A stretch of 64,000 nt of DNA. It comes from Edaphobacter dinghuensis (lineage in GTDB: Bacteria; Acidobacteriota; Terriglobia; Terriglobales; Acidobacteriaceae). The notes under the pieces were generated by a model. The model did not search any database. It had not been told where the DNA came from and saw only the letters and a program-made list of their open reading frames with translations. This document shows positions 53,545-63,093 of this stretch, one piece after another. Made by a program: the position numbers and the translations under genes. Position 1 is the first letter of the stretch. Each line of letters opens with the position of its first letter. The stretch is taken from assembly GCF_014640335.1 (NCBI RefSeq), contig NZ_BMGT01000001.1, forward strand, positions 1,116,001 through 1,180,000, given 5' to 3'.

Positions 53545-55056
53545 ATGCTGAATCAGAAGCTGAGATTGGTTGGGGCTTTAGGGCTTTTTCTTCTCCCCGT
53601 AGTGGGAAGCGCGGCTGCGGAAGTTCGTCTTCCGCACCTTTTCAGTGATCACACCGTACTGCAGCGGGAAGCTCCCATTCATGTGTGGGGATGGTCGGAC
53701 CCGGGAGAGAAGGTAACGGTACACTTCCATGCGCAGACGCGGTCTGCGGAATCGAATGCTGAAGGCGAGTGGAGCCTGTGGTTGATGCCGGAGCAGGCTG
53801 GAGGGCCTTATACGCTGACCGCGCAGGGTAATGCAGGCGGGACAGTCACGGTTTCGGATGTTCTTGTCGGGGATGTGTGGGTGGCATCGGGTCAATCGAA
53901 TATGGAGTTTCCGCTGAAGGGCTTTGGCGGAACTACGGTACTGAAGAACGGCGCCGAGGAGATTGCGAATGCCACGGTGCCCACAGTGCGTCTGCTTCGG
54001 ATCGAACACAAAAGCTCAGACGTACCGGTGGAGGATGTCGACGGGAGCTGGACGCTGTGTACGCCGGAGACGGCTGCCAACTTTTCGGCTATTGCTTATT
54101 TTTTCGGTCGTGAGATCAGCCAGAAGGAGCATGTTCCGGTTGGCCTGATCGATGCAACCTGGGGAGGAACGCCGGTGGCTTCGTGGATCAGCCTGGATGG
54201 GATCGGCGCGGATGCATCGCTGATGCCAATCTTTGCAAATCGTGCACTTTTCGCCGATGAACAGAGCAGGGCTCGGAGGGTCGAGGCTGCGGAGAAACGG
54301 GAGGACGCGGCGGCGCTTGCTGCTCATCAGCCTTTGCCGAAGCATCCGTGGCATCCGGATGAGACATCGTGGCTGCCGGCTGCGTTGTTCAACGGGATGA
54401 TTGCTCCGATGACGCCGTATTCGATCAAGGGCGTGATCTGGTATCAGGGTGAGACCGACAGCGCACCGGCGACCGCTCCGATCTATACGAGGTCTTTCTC
54501 CGCGATGATTGGAGACTGGAGAAATCATTGGCGGGAAGGGAACTTTCCGTTTCTTTTTGTGCAGATCTCCAGCTTCGATTCTCCTGGCGAGCATTGGGGA
54601 ATGTTGCGCGACCAGCAGCGTCGGACGCTGGCGGTGACGAATACGGCGATGGCGGTGTCGCTCGACGTGGGTACGCCGGACAATGTGCATCCTCCGGATA
54701 AGCAGACCGTTGGAGCGCGATTGGCGGTGGCTGCGCGCGGAATGGTCTATGGAGAGGCTGTGGATTACTCGGGTCCAATGTTTCGTCAGGCCACGCGAGA
54801 TGGTGCGGGAATGCGGGTTTGGTTTGACCACGCTAAAGGTTTAACTGCCAAGGGTGGTGAGCTGACCGGCTTTGAGATTGCAGGAGCGGACAAGCAATTT
54901 GTTCCGGCTACAGCGAAGATCGATGGGACATCCGTCGAGGTGAGCAATGCGACAGTAAAGACTCCGGAATATGTACGTTATGGATGGCAGAACGTTACGA
55001 CGGCGAATCTTTACAATGCTGTGGGACTTCCGGCCTCTACGTTTACCTCAGAGTAG
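53545..55056 (+). CDS. Exported sialate O-acetylesterase-like SGNH esterase
   Basis: A 503-residue secreted protein with a signal peptide (about 1-26). The catalytic Ser is in ASGQSNMEFPL, followed by GLIDATWGGTPVASW (oxyanion Gly) and DVGTPDNVHPPDK, which holds the Asp-x-x-His pair. A beta-sandwich (about 27-110) precedes the esterase fold. In plant-cell-wall loci this family deacetylates xylan or pectin rather than sialic acid. The ATG at 53545 has AAGGA upstream. Confidence 0.88.
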   Translation: MLNQKLRLVGALGLFLLPVVGSAAAEVRLPHLFSDHTVLQREAPIHVWGWSDPGEKVTVHFHAQTRSAESNAEGEWSLWLMPEQAGGPYTLTAQGNAGGTVTVSDVLVGDVWVASGQSNMEFPLKGFGGTTVLKNGAEEIANATVPTVRLLRIEHKSSDVPVEDVDGSWTLCTPETAANFSAIAYFFGREISQKEHVPVGLIDATWGGTPVASWISLDGIGADASLMPIFANRALFADEQSRARRVEAAEKREDAAALAAHQPLPKHPWHPDETSWLPAALFNGMIAPMTPYSIKGVIWYQGETDSAPATAPIYTRSFSAMIGDWRNHWREGNFPFLFVQISSFDSPGEHWGMLRDQQRRTLAVTNTAMAVSLDVGTPDNVHPPDKQTVGARLAVAARGMVYGEAVDYSGPMFRQATRDGAGMRVWFDHAKGLTAKGGELTGFEIAGADKQFVPATAKIDGTSVEVSNATVKTPEYVRYGWQNVTTANLYNAVGLPASTFTSE

Positions 55057-55118
55057 GCGGGTGTAATTTTCTAACGCGAGAGTGGGGCGGGTGTGACCCC
55101 ACTTGTCGTACCTCTTGA

Positions 55119-55134
55119 TATAAGTCCACTTATA
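55119..55134. promoter_or_regulatory. Palindrome upstream of receptor 2
   Basis: TATAAGTCCACTTATA, a 16-bp inverted repeat with 7-bp perfect arms, 149 bp before the receptor start. It does not match the LacI pattern. No convincing -35/-10 pair was found nearby. Confidence 0.4.
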
Positions 55135-55282
55135 AGATTGTGTGCAAAATTTTTCCTCCTCAATTTTGTCGTGCGCGGGTATAGTGGTTGCGCTATCAGA
55201 TTGAACAACTTTCCTGCACGGCTGAAGTCCTCTCTGCCATGGTCTTCCAACATGCTTTTTATCAATATTTTGGAGAAATACT

Positions 55283-58200
55283 ATGAAGATATTTGGGCCA
55301 GTCGTCGTCTGCTTTATGGTAGCGCTATCTTGTTCACTACCTGCGGCAGCACAGGAATATAGGGGAACCATTCAAGGGAATGTAACCGATGCCAAAGGCT
55401 ATGTTATTGATGGGGCTATGGTTGAGGCAAAGAGCGGACAGCAGGATTACAAGATCACAACCAATGACAAGGGATATTTCGTTATTCCTTTTGTTCAGCC
55501 AGGAACTTATACGGTGACAGTTAAGGCCAAAGGCTTTCGGACAGAACAACGGCCTGACCTGATCCTCGATGTAGCACAAAAGATCAACCTGAACATCGCT
55601 CTTACTGCCGGCGGAGAGACAGAGACGGTCACCGTAACGACAAACCCGATTCAGCTGTCTACGACGGACGCCTCCGGCGGTACGGTCATGGATCCGGAGA
55701 AGGTGCAGAACCTGCCTCTGAATGGAAGGCAGGTTTATATGCTGATGGCGCTGACGCCGGGCGTTCGATTTACCCAGACGCAGTTCGGTGCGGGAGGCTA
55801 CTCCGGTACGCGCGGATGGGATACGTCGAATGCGTATTCGATTACGGGGCAGCAGGGAATTACCAACCAGTTTTTGCTGAACGGTGCGCCGATCTCGGTA
55901 CAGGGTGGCGGACCTGCCGGGACCTGGAACATTTCACCCAGCATCGACGCGGTGCAGGAGTTCAAGGTAATGACGATCACCTTTGATGCGCAGTATGGGC
56001 GTGTCGGCGGTGGAGCGATGAACACAATCCTGAAGAGCGGGTCGCCTCACTTTCATGGCACACTGTTCGACTATTGGCGGAACTCGATCTTTGATGCAAA
56101 TACCTATCAGTTGAGCCAGGAGGGTGAAGCGAAGCCATTCCACAATGAGCATGACTTTGGAGGAACGATTGGCGGTCCCTTCCTGAAGCACAATGGCTTT
56201 TTCTTCTTCAGTTATGAAGGATATCGACAGGTCCTTCCGGCTGGCGTAGTTACGTCGGTGCCAACGCCCGATATGTTGCCGGATGCGAGCGGAAACGTGA
56301 ATCTGACGAACTATCTTGCCGCGGTGAACAAGACAAACGGGATCTATGATCCTGATACGACAACCTGCGTCGTTCCATCAGGTAACGGTGGATGCACCAC
56401 TTATGGCCGCACGCAGTTTGCTAACAATACAATTCCGTCCGCGCGGATCAGTCCGATCGGATTGAAGATACTAAGTCTGTTTCCTGCACCGAACCGGCCC
56501 GGGTACCAGAACAACTATGTCTTCAATGGGAAAGACCGGTACCGCTATAACATGCCCATTGCCCGCGTGGATTACAACTTCACCGACCGGACACGGTTGT
56601 ATGGCATCTTTGCGTGGTGGGCTGGGTATGAGTACCGCAATGGCAACGGATTTACCGGGCCAGCCGTTACGGGAAATATCAACAACTACCGTTCGAGCTT
56701 GACGCAGGTGCTGGACCTGACGCATACCTTCTCGAACACACTAGTGGCGGACGTACGGCTTTCTTTCAATCGCTACTACACGCTCGCTCCAGACGGGGCA
56801 CTCTCGGCAGGTCTGGCAAAGCTTACTCCGACTGACTTGGGGTTGAGTATGCCGCAGATTCCGACGACGACGCATACCTATGCGCCGGAGTTTTCATTCA
56901 GCGATGGTTATCCGGGAGTTGTTGGAAACCAGGGAGATCCAACCATCTTTGAGACATATGATCTGGGCCCGTCGATTACGCAGACGCTGGGTCGACACAC
57001 GCTGCACTATGGCGGTGAGTTCTCGCTTTATCACGATGTCTCAGGCGGGATTGGGCAGGCAAATGGAAACTTCTCCTTCGCTGATGGTTTTACGCAGGAG
57101 AATCCGTTCAAGTCGAACAAAGACGGCTCTTCTATTGCTGAAACATTGATGGGATATGCCAATGGCGGGAGTGTGCACTACGGGTTCGCGCCCTACGAGT
57201 CGTACAAGTATTTTGGCTTCTTCGTTCAGGACGACTGGAAGGTCAATGATAAGTTCGCGGTGAATGCGGGCCTGCGTTGGGACGAGGAGCTGTCGCCAAG
57301 AGAGCGCCATAACCGGCTGCTGGCGGGCGTCTGCCTGACCTGTGTGAATCCTATCTCGAGCGAGATCACCTACCCGGCGGGCAACGTGTTGCCCAATGGA
57401 GCAACGATGGTGAATCCGATGTTGGGCGCCGTACAGTTTGCGAGCGACAAGCTTACGGCGTACGACAACCAGAGCGGTTATTGGCAACCGAAGCTTGGAC
57501 TCTCGTTTACGCCGAACAGGCACATCGTATTCCATGGCGGATATACCATCTCGAAGGCCTTTGGAATCGAGCTTGGTGGCGCATCGGCATGGAGCCAGGA
57601 CACGAGCTACAACTCGACGCCTGATGGAGGGTTGCATCCGTCGACGTCCTTCCGCAGCGGTACGCCGTATCCGAATGGGTTCATCGTGCCGCCCGGTAAC
57701 TCGCAGGGGGCGGCAACGTTGGTGGGTACCGGCTTCGGTATTGACCAGCGTGATCGCAAAATTCCTATCGTGCAGCAGTTCACGGCAGGCTTCGAGGTGC
57801 AGATGCCTTTCGGCATTGTTGCCAACCTTGCCTACTTGGGAGCACACACTACACGGCTGCGCGCCTCCAAGCAGTTCAATGGTTTGAATCCATCTGACTT
57901 CCAGAAGGGACATGACGATCCTAACTATCTGGATCAGCAGGTGCCGAACCCGTTTTATGGTGTACTGCCCAAGTCGGTTTCGATGGGGCAGAATCCCACG
58001 ATTCAAGCGAAGTACCTGATGGTGCCGTATCCGCAGTTTGACGGCAATTTGTATATCTACACCTATGCCGGTGGATACAGCCACTACAACGCAATGCTGG
58101 CAAAGATGGAGAAGCGCTTCTCTGGCGGCGGTGCATTGAGCAGAGGGGTCAGCTTCCTCTCGGCATTCACCTGGTCGCGTTTGATGTCGGCTACCGGGCT

Positions 58201-58849
58201 GTTGAACAACAGCGGTGCAGGCCTGGTCGATACAAAGCCATACAACGCGGTCGATGGCAGCGATCGTCCGTGGGACTTTGCCTTCAGTGGACTATACGGC
58301 CTGCCGATTGGGCGTGGCGGTACGTATCTCTCCAACGCGCATGGCTTGCTCGGTGCAGTAGTGAACGACTGGCAACTGGATTGGATATTTACCAATGACG
58401 GCGGCACGCCTGCCGGCTTCCCCAACAACGATATCTATACCTGCGGCGGCCAGTACAACGAGCGACCGGCGCATCGGTCGTGGAAGAGCTATCTGAACAA
58501 CAGCGAAAACCAATGCTTCACAACGTTTCCGGAGTACACGGCAGTGACGCAATTGCCGCGCACGACGAAGCTGCGTAATCCGTATGCACAGCAGACTTCG
58601 CTAGGAATGGAGAAGAAATTCGCCATCCGAGAAGGGGTCAAGGCGCAGTTCAAGGCCGAAATGTTCAACGCAACCAATACTCCGATCTTCGGTGGCCCCA
58701 ACACTGGATCGCCGGAGCAGGCACCCTCGCGGAATACGAGCGTTGCCGATCCGACACAGCCGGGAGCATGGTCAGGCTATGGAACGGTTGGTTCGACACA
58801 ACAGAACTTTCCGCGACAGATGCAGTTCTCGCTGAAGGTTCTTTTCTAA
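55283..58849 (+). CDS. Oar-like TonB-dependent outer-membrane receptor (2)
   Basis: A 1188-residue outer-membrane protein. The signal peptide (about 1-23) ends AAA before QEY. A carboxypeptidase-regulatory domain (about 27-105, GTIQGNVTDAKGYVIDGAMV) precedes a plug (about 115-260, LPLNGRQVYMLMALTPG) and a barrel ending in KVLF with terminal Phe. A GGAG site precedes the ATG. It lies after the esterase gene, which may act on the same glycan. It shares architecture with receptor 1 but only loosely, and is more like receptor 3. Confidence 0.9.
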   Translation: MKIFGPVVVCFMVALSCSLPAAAQEYRGTIQGNVTDAKGYVIDGAMVEAKSGQQDYKITTNDKGYFVIPFVQPGTYTVTVKAKGFRTEQRPDLILDVAQKINLNIALTAGGETETVTVTTNPIQLSTTDASGGTVMDPEKVQNLPLNGRQVYMLMALTPGVRFTQTQFGAGGYSGTRGWDTSNAYSITGQQGITNQFLLNGAPISVQGGGPAGTWNISPSIDAVQEFKVMTITFDAQYGRVGGGAMNTILKSGSPHFHGTLFDYWRNSIFDANTYQLSQEGEAKPFHNEHDFGGTIGGPFLKHNGFFFFSYEGYRQVLPAGVVTSVPTPDMLPDASGNVNLTNYLAAVNKTNGIYDPDTTTCVVPSGNGGCTTYGRTQFANNTIPSARISPIGLKILSLFPAPNRPGYQNNYVFNGKDRYRYNMPIARVDYNFTDRTRLYGIFAWWAGYEYRNGNGFTGPAVTGNINNYRSSLTQVLDLTHTFSNTLVADVRLSFNRYYTLAPDGALSAGLAKLTPTDLGLSMPQIPTTTHTYAPEFSFSDGYPGVVGNQGDPTIFETYDLGPSITQTLGRHTLHYGGEFSLYHDVSGGIGQANGNFSFADGFTQENPFKSNKDGSSIAETLMGYANGGSVHYGFAPYESYKYFGFFVQDDWKVNDKFAVNAGLRWDEELSPRERHNRLLAGVCLTCVNPISSEITYPAGNVLPNGATMVNPMLGAVQFASDKLTAYDNQSGYWQPKLGLSFTPNRHIVFHGGYTISKAFGIELGGASAWSQDTSYNSTPDGGLHPSTSFRSGTPYPNGFIVPPGNSQGAATLVGTGFGIDQRDRKIPIVQQFTAGFEVQMPFGIVANLAYLGAHTTRLRASKQFNGLNPSDFQKGHDDPNYLDQQVPNPFYGVLPKSVSMGQNPTIQAKYLMVPYPQFDGNLYIYTYAGGYSHYNAMLAKMEKRFSGGGALSRGVSFLSAFTWSRLMSATGLLNNSGAGLVDTKPYNAVDGSDRPWDFAFSGLYGLPIGRGGTYLSNAHGLLGAVVNDWQLDWIFTNDGGTPAGFPNNDIYTCGGQYNERPAHRSWKSYLNNSENQCFTTFPEYTAVTQLPRTTKLRNPYAQQTSLGMEKKFAIREGVKAQFKAEMFNATNTPIFGGPNTGSPEQAPSRNTSVADPTQPGAWSGYGTVGSTQQNFPRQMQFSLKVLF

Positions 58850-58870
58850 TAAGAAAATCATGTGCAAAAG

Positions 58871-58910
58871 ACAACGGCGGCATCCTGCATGGATGCCGCC
58901 GTTGTTTCGT
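58871..58910. terminator. Strong bidirectional terminator between two receptor genes
   Basis: ACAACGGCGGCATCC (58871-58885), loop TGCAT, GGATGCCGCCGTTGT (58891-58905): a 15-bp perfect stem flanked by A/T tracts, exactly between the convergent stops at 58849 and 58923. Confidence 0.93.
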
Positions 58911-58922
58911 CCGTTCTGTTTT

Positions 58923-61900
58923 TTAGAAATCGATGTGGCCAGCAAACTGCCAATCGCGGTTACCGCTACCGAGGTTGGTTTGTCCGAAGCTGGTTGAATC
59001 GATATTGGTTGAGGCGTAGCCGAAGGTCACCTTGTTCTCTACGTTGAAGCAATCTGCCTGGAAGGTGAACTTGACCTGCTCCCAGATCGGAAAGCTCTTA
59101 CGCACGCTCATGTCGAAGTTATGTGTTCCAGGTGACCAGAGATCGTAAGGTGCGCGATCCGGAGCATTGCCGATCTGATAAGGGAAGTTCGACATCTTTT
59201 GGAAGGCGGCAGAATTCAGGTATACGGGAGATGTGCCACCTGCCACATAGTTATTGCCGAGACTACCGTTCTGGCGCACAGAGCCGCTGTAACCGGGAGT
59301 GAGGTTAGGCAAGCAGGTCGCTGTCACCAGCGAGACCGTGCAGGTGGATGCACTGACCTGTAGGGGTGCACCGGAGTTGTACTGGAAGATCGAAGAGAAC
59401 TGCCAGTCGGTTGTGAGAGGGCGAATGAAGGCTGGTCCACCGCTGAAGAGCTTCCCTTTGCCGATAGGCAGCTCCCACACCCCGTAAACGACGAGGCGCT
59501 GCTTCTGGGCGTTTGCCTGCCAGCTATGGTCGATCTCGCCTTGCGCGTAATTGCGGGTTGAGCCGACGACAACACCGGCCGGTAGAGGATAGCCTCCACG
59601 AGTAGTATCGACATCGCCGAGTGCCTTGGAGTAGGTATAGTTCACGTTGAACGTCAGCCCCTGCCACGTTCTCTGGGCGAGAGTGATTTGGAGAGAGTTA
59701 TAGCTTGTGTTGCCAATGTTGCCCCATACGTCGGAGAGTCCGTTGTATTGAGGGAAGGGAAGCAATGCCTGAGCGACTGTAGCCGACTTGCCTGCAAATG
59801 TTGGATAAGGCAGCGACACTCCAGGGATGATGGCATTTGCCTTGGCAATGTTTGCCGGGGTAGCAGATTGGGTTAGAAGAGAACCCAGAACGAGGTAGCG
59901 AGGGTCAAGCTTATCGGACCAGTAACCGCGGGTTTGACCGGGAACAAAGTGTCCTACGCTTCCGACATAGTTTGCCTGAATCATAGTGCTGTTTGTCACA
60001 GCCCGCTGAATGCCGAAGTTAAAGTTCTGGAAGTACGGTACACGCTGACCGAGAACCGGATCTCCGTAGCCGAGCGAGCCGCCGTTAGCGCCGTTGTTGA
60101 TGAGGCTGGTGTATCCAGTCTGTTGAGATGGATCGGTGTTCGGAAGCACAGGAACGCTACCCGGAAAGGATCCGTTACCGTACACACTATCCGCCACTAA
60201 GTTTGGTTGCTGATCCCAGAAAAACGCGGCGGTGCCCTGGCTGTCGTCGCTCAGAGTCGTCGACCCGGCAAAGCCCTGTTGGCTGGGGCCAGTGCGTGCA
60301 CCGGAGTTATGTCCACCTTCAGCGGCCTGACGCGCATAGCTAATGCCATAAGCTCCACGGAAGACGGTCTTGTTGTTTGCGGAGAAGGCGAAGCCCACAC
60401 GCGGAGCAAAGTTTTTCCACCAGAACGGCACAGGAGAGGAGCAGTTACAGCTATTTGTCCCATGACCGTAAAAGCGGAGTGCGCCTTTATTGCCGGTGAT
60501 GGGGTTAGTCTCGGTCGGATCGAAGAATGAGGCGCGGTTGTGAACTTCGTGGAAGGGCGTCCAGAGCTCCCAGCGCAATCCCAGGTTGACGGTCAGGTTC
60601 TTCGTAACCTTGTAGTCATCCTGAACATAAGGAGCATAGGTCTTATAGCGAGCACCTGTCTCCGGCAGGGAAGTTGTTTGAAGCTGCCCAGAGCTCAATC
60701 CACCCACGAGAAAGCTGGCATAAGACAAACCGGTATCGGCAGTATCAATCGTTCCGGCCTGTTTGGTATTGGAGTCTGGATAATAGCCAGCCACTTCGGC
60801 ATTAGAGAAGCTGTAGCTCATAGGAAAGCTGGAACTGTTGTTTGGATATTTGTAGTTGTCCTGCAGCCACTGGATTTGACCGCCGAACGTAAATGCATGC
60901 TTGCCTTTGACCCACTGCAGATTGTCCAGCAGAACGAAGGTGTTGACGATCTCGTTATTCGATACAGAGCCGGAGATGGCATGCCATGATTGGGGAGAAT
61001 CCTGACCGCCGGAAAAGCTGATAGCCGGAAATGTGTCGGACGCTTCACCGGCAGGCAGACCGGTAAGACCGGCAGCATTGGCCGTATACGGCGTATTCAA
61101 CGTAGCGTTGACATCGGGCGCGGAGAGACGGTTGAACGCATACTTGACCTGATTGACCAGGTTAGGAGTAAGAGTCCAGCTATGTTCGATATCGGCTGTC
61201 GTAGAGAACTGCGATACATACTCGGTTGTGCCGTAAGGGATGGGAAGTTTGGTGGTGTAGTCCGGACCAATTGTGCCGTAGTTGCCTAATAGGATGATGC
61301 CCGAGAGCCGCTGCGTGGGATTGATGTCGTAGTCGACCCGGCTGGCAGTCTTCCAGTAGTTCGTACCTTGACGGATTGCAGTAGAGAGATTGTTGGCAAG
61401 GCCAGGCAGGTTCGGGGCTGGAAGAGTCTTGGCGAGTGCCTGAGAGATGGGAGAGAGGTCGCCTTGCGGAATAACGTTGGGCGTAGGTATGCCGTTCTTT
61501 AAGCCCATAAATTGATAGCGGCACTTCACTCCATGGTTTGCTGCCGTGCAGGCCGCAGTGGTGGAGGGGTCGTAGATCGGATAGGAGTATTCGGTGAAGT
61601 CTCCCGTGCGGGCCAGCGCGGAAGGAACTGTGTATTGCGTGGGATTCGGGGTGGAGTGGTAGAAGTACTTGTCGTATGAGGTAAAGAAGAAGAGTTTGTC
61701 TTTAATTACCGGTCCGCCCACTGTAAAACCCCACTCAAGCTGGTGTTCGACAGGTTTCACTGGTTGGCCGGTGAGCTGATTAATGTTGGAGACCTTTCCT
61801 CCAAAGCCCCAGGTATCGAAGATAGTATTGCGGACAAAAGCGAAGGCGCCGCCGTGGAACTGGTTGGTGCCGGACTTGACTACGTAGTTCTGTACGCCCT

Positions 61901-62642
61901 GACCTTCAAACTCAACCGGAGAACCGCTGGTCTGGGTCTGAAACTGCTCGATGGCTTCAGGAGCGAGCGTGTAGGCGACTGCACGATTATCACCTTGCTG
62001 AACCGGCGCCGTAACCGGAATACCGTCGATATACACCTCATCGAGATAAGCAGCCGAACCGGAGCCGCTGAATTCACCGGAGCGACCTCCACCCTGTACG
62101 CCTGGCATTAGTTGTACAAATGATGTCGGGTTGCGGGGGCCGTTACTCATGGTCAGCGGAAGGTTGGTGTACTCCTTCTGCTCCATGGTCATATTAAGGG
62201 TGCCGTTCTCGGTCTCGAGGGCGGGTGGCGCATCCGTGATGGTAACTGTCTGATCGACGCTGCCCGTGGAAAGCTTTGGGCTGAAACCAACGGTTTGCAG
62301 GGCATCGACGGTGATGTGCTCCTGGGTAAGCGTCGCGAAACCCTGCGCGGTAGCGGTCACCATATATTCACCAGGAATGAGTGGCGAAATAAGGTAATAA
62401 CCGCTTGCACTGGAGACGCGCGTCGTCTTGACGCCTGTGTTGATATTGATGGCGGTAACGCTGGCATTGGGAATGACGGCTCCAGTGTTGTCCTGGACGG
62501 TTCCGGAGATGGCACCTTGTCCGCCGATCTGAGCTTCCGTCTTTGGTACGAAACTTACCAGAAAAACGAAAAGGCAGAGGAGGGAGGTTCGAAACAGGGC
62601 CCGTGAACTGGAAAAAGAAGCGGGAACTAAATACGCAATCAT
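58923..62642 (-). CDS. Oar-like TonB-dependent outer-membrane receptor (3)
   Basis: A 1239-residue outer-membrane protein with a signal peptide (about 1-37, ending TEA before QIG), a carboxypeptidase-regulatory domain (about 40-125, GAISGTVQDNTGAVIPNASV), a plug (about 135-270, LPLTMSNGPRNPTSFVQLMPG) and a barrel ending GHIDF with terminal Phe. The ATG at 62642 has GAGG 5 bases upstream and a promoter at about 62.73 kb. Confidence 0.9.
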   Translation of the reverse strand: MIAYLVPASFSSSRALFRTSLLCLFVFLVSFVPKTEAQIGGQGAISGTVQDNTGAVIPNASVTAININTGVKTTRVSSASGYYLISPLIPGEYMVTATAQGFATLTQEHITVDALQTVGFSPKLSTGSVDQTVTITDAPPALETENGTLNMTMEQKEYTNLPLTMSNGPRNPTSFVQLMPGVQGGGRSGEFSGSGSAAYLDEVYIDGIPVTAPVQQGDNRAVAYTLAPEAIEQFQTQTSGSPVEFEGQGVQNYVVKSGTNQFHGGAFAFVRNTIFDTWGFGGKVSNINQLTGQPVKPVEHQLEWGFTVGGPVIKDKLFFFTSYDKYFYHSTPNPTQYTVPSALARTGDFTEYSYPIYDPSTTAACTAANHGVKCRYQFMGLKNGIPTPNVIPQGDLSPISQALAKTLPAPNLPGLANNLSTAIRQGTNYWKTASRVDYDINPTQRLSGIILLGNYGTIGPDYTTKLPIPYGTTEYVSQFSTTADIEHSWTLTPNLVNQVKYAFNRLSAPDVNATLNTPYTANAAGLTGLPAGEASDTFPAISFSGGQDSPQSWHAISGSVSNNEIVNTFVLLDNLQWVKGKHAFTFGGQIQWLQDNYKYPNNSSSFPMSYSFSNAEVAGYYPDSNTKQAGTIDTADTGLSYASFLVGGLSSGQLQTTSLPETGARYKTYAPYVQDDYKVTKNLTVNLGLRWELWTPFHEVHNRASFFDPTETNPITGNKGALRFYGHGTNSCNCSSPVPFWWKNFAPRVGFAFSANNKTVFRGAYGISYARQAAEGGHNSGARTGPSQQGFAGSTTLSDDSQGTAAFFWDQQPNLVADSVYGNGSFPGSVPVLPNTDPSQQTGYTSLINNGANGGSLGYGDPVLGQRVPYFQNFNFGIQRAVTNSTMIQANYVGSVGHFVPGQTRGYWSDKLDPRYLVLGSLLTQSATPANIAKANAIIPGVSLPYPTFAGKSATVAQALLPFPQYNGLSDVWGNIGNTSYNSLQITLAQRTWQGLTFNVNYTYSKALGDVDTTRGGYPLPAGVVVGSTRNYAQGEIDHSWQANAQKQRLVVYGVWELPIGKGKLFSGGPAFIRPLTTDWQFSSIFQYNSGAPLQVSASTCTVSLVTATCLPNLTPGYSGSVRQNGSLGNNYVAGGTSPVYLNSAAFQKMSNFPYQIGNAPDRAPYDLWSPGTHNFDMSVRKSFPIWEQVKFTFQADCFNVENKVTFGYASTNIDSTSFGQTNLGSGNRDWQFAGHIDF

Positions 62643-62711
62643 TTGGCCTCAGTAATTTTAGGAATGAAAATAATGCGTCAGGAGTAAGAATGATTTATCT
62701 GACCGCCCCAA

Positions 62712-62741
62712 ATTTTAGAGATCGTGGCAACATAGTGTCAA
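62712..62741 (-). promoter_or_regulatory. Sigma-70-type promoter of receptor 3
   Basis: Minus strand: TTGACA (62741-62736), 18-bp spacer, TAAAAT (62717-62712). The predicted start is about 62705, giving a leader of about 62 nt. Confidence 0.6.
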
Positions 62742-63053
62742 TAGAGAAATTTTTTCTTAGAAAATATATCAGAGCTTGATTTGTCTTCTTTCTGTTGGCA
62801 GAGATTGACTTTCAGCGTCTGTCGCAAAATGTGCTCGTGCTGCCTTCTTATTCGTACCGAAATACGGAACAACACGTGATTTCGTGTTTGGGAAGGATGT
62901 GAGGGAGGAAAGATGTTCGATTTTTTTATTCCTTCTTTTCCTCAGTCCATCGTCATTCGACGGAGTCTTCCACGTCTTTGCTCGTCTTGTTGTCCCATAT
63001 TTCTTTTATTTTCTTGCAGATACGCTCATGGATTTCTGTTTTTTTACTTTCTC

Positions 63054-63083
63054 TTGACAGTTCTAAAATGAGACGGCTAAAGT
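63054..63083 (+). promoter_or_regulatory. Possible promoter of receptor 4
   Basis: TTGACA (63054-63059), 18-bp spacer, TAAAGT (63078-63083). It lies only 10 bp before the first ATG, which would make the transcript nearly leaderless, so it is tentative. Confidence 0.3.
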
Positions 63084-63093
63084 GCTCACCATC

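Larger units (their letters stand above)
62643..63093. other. A/T-rich divergent intergenic region
   Basis: A 451-bp gap between two divergent receptor genes, more A/T-rich than the surroundings, with no convincing ORF. It holds the promoter of receptor 3 (minus strand) and a possible one for receptor 4. No LacI-like site was seen. Confidence 0.6.
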
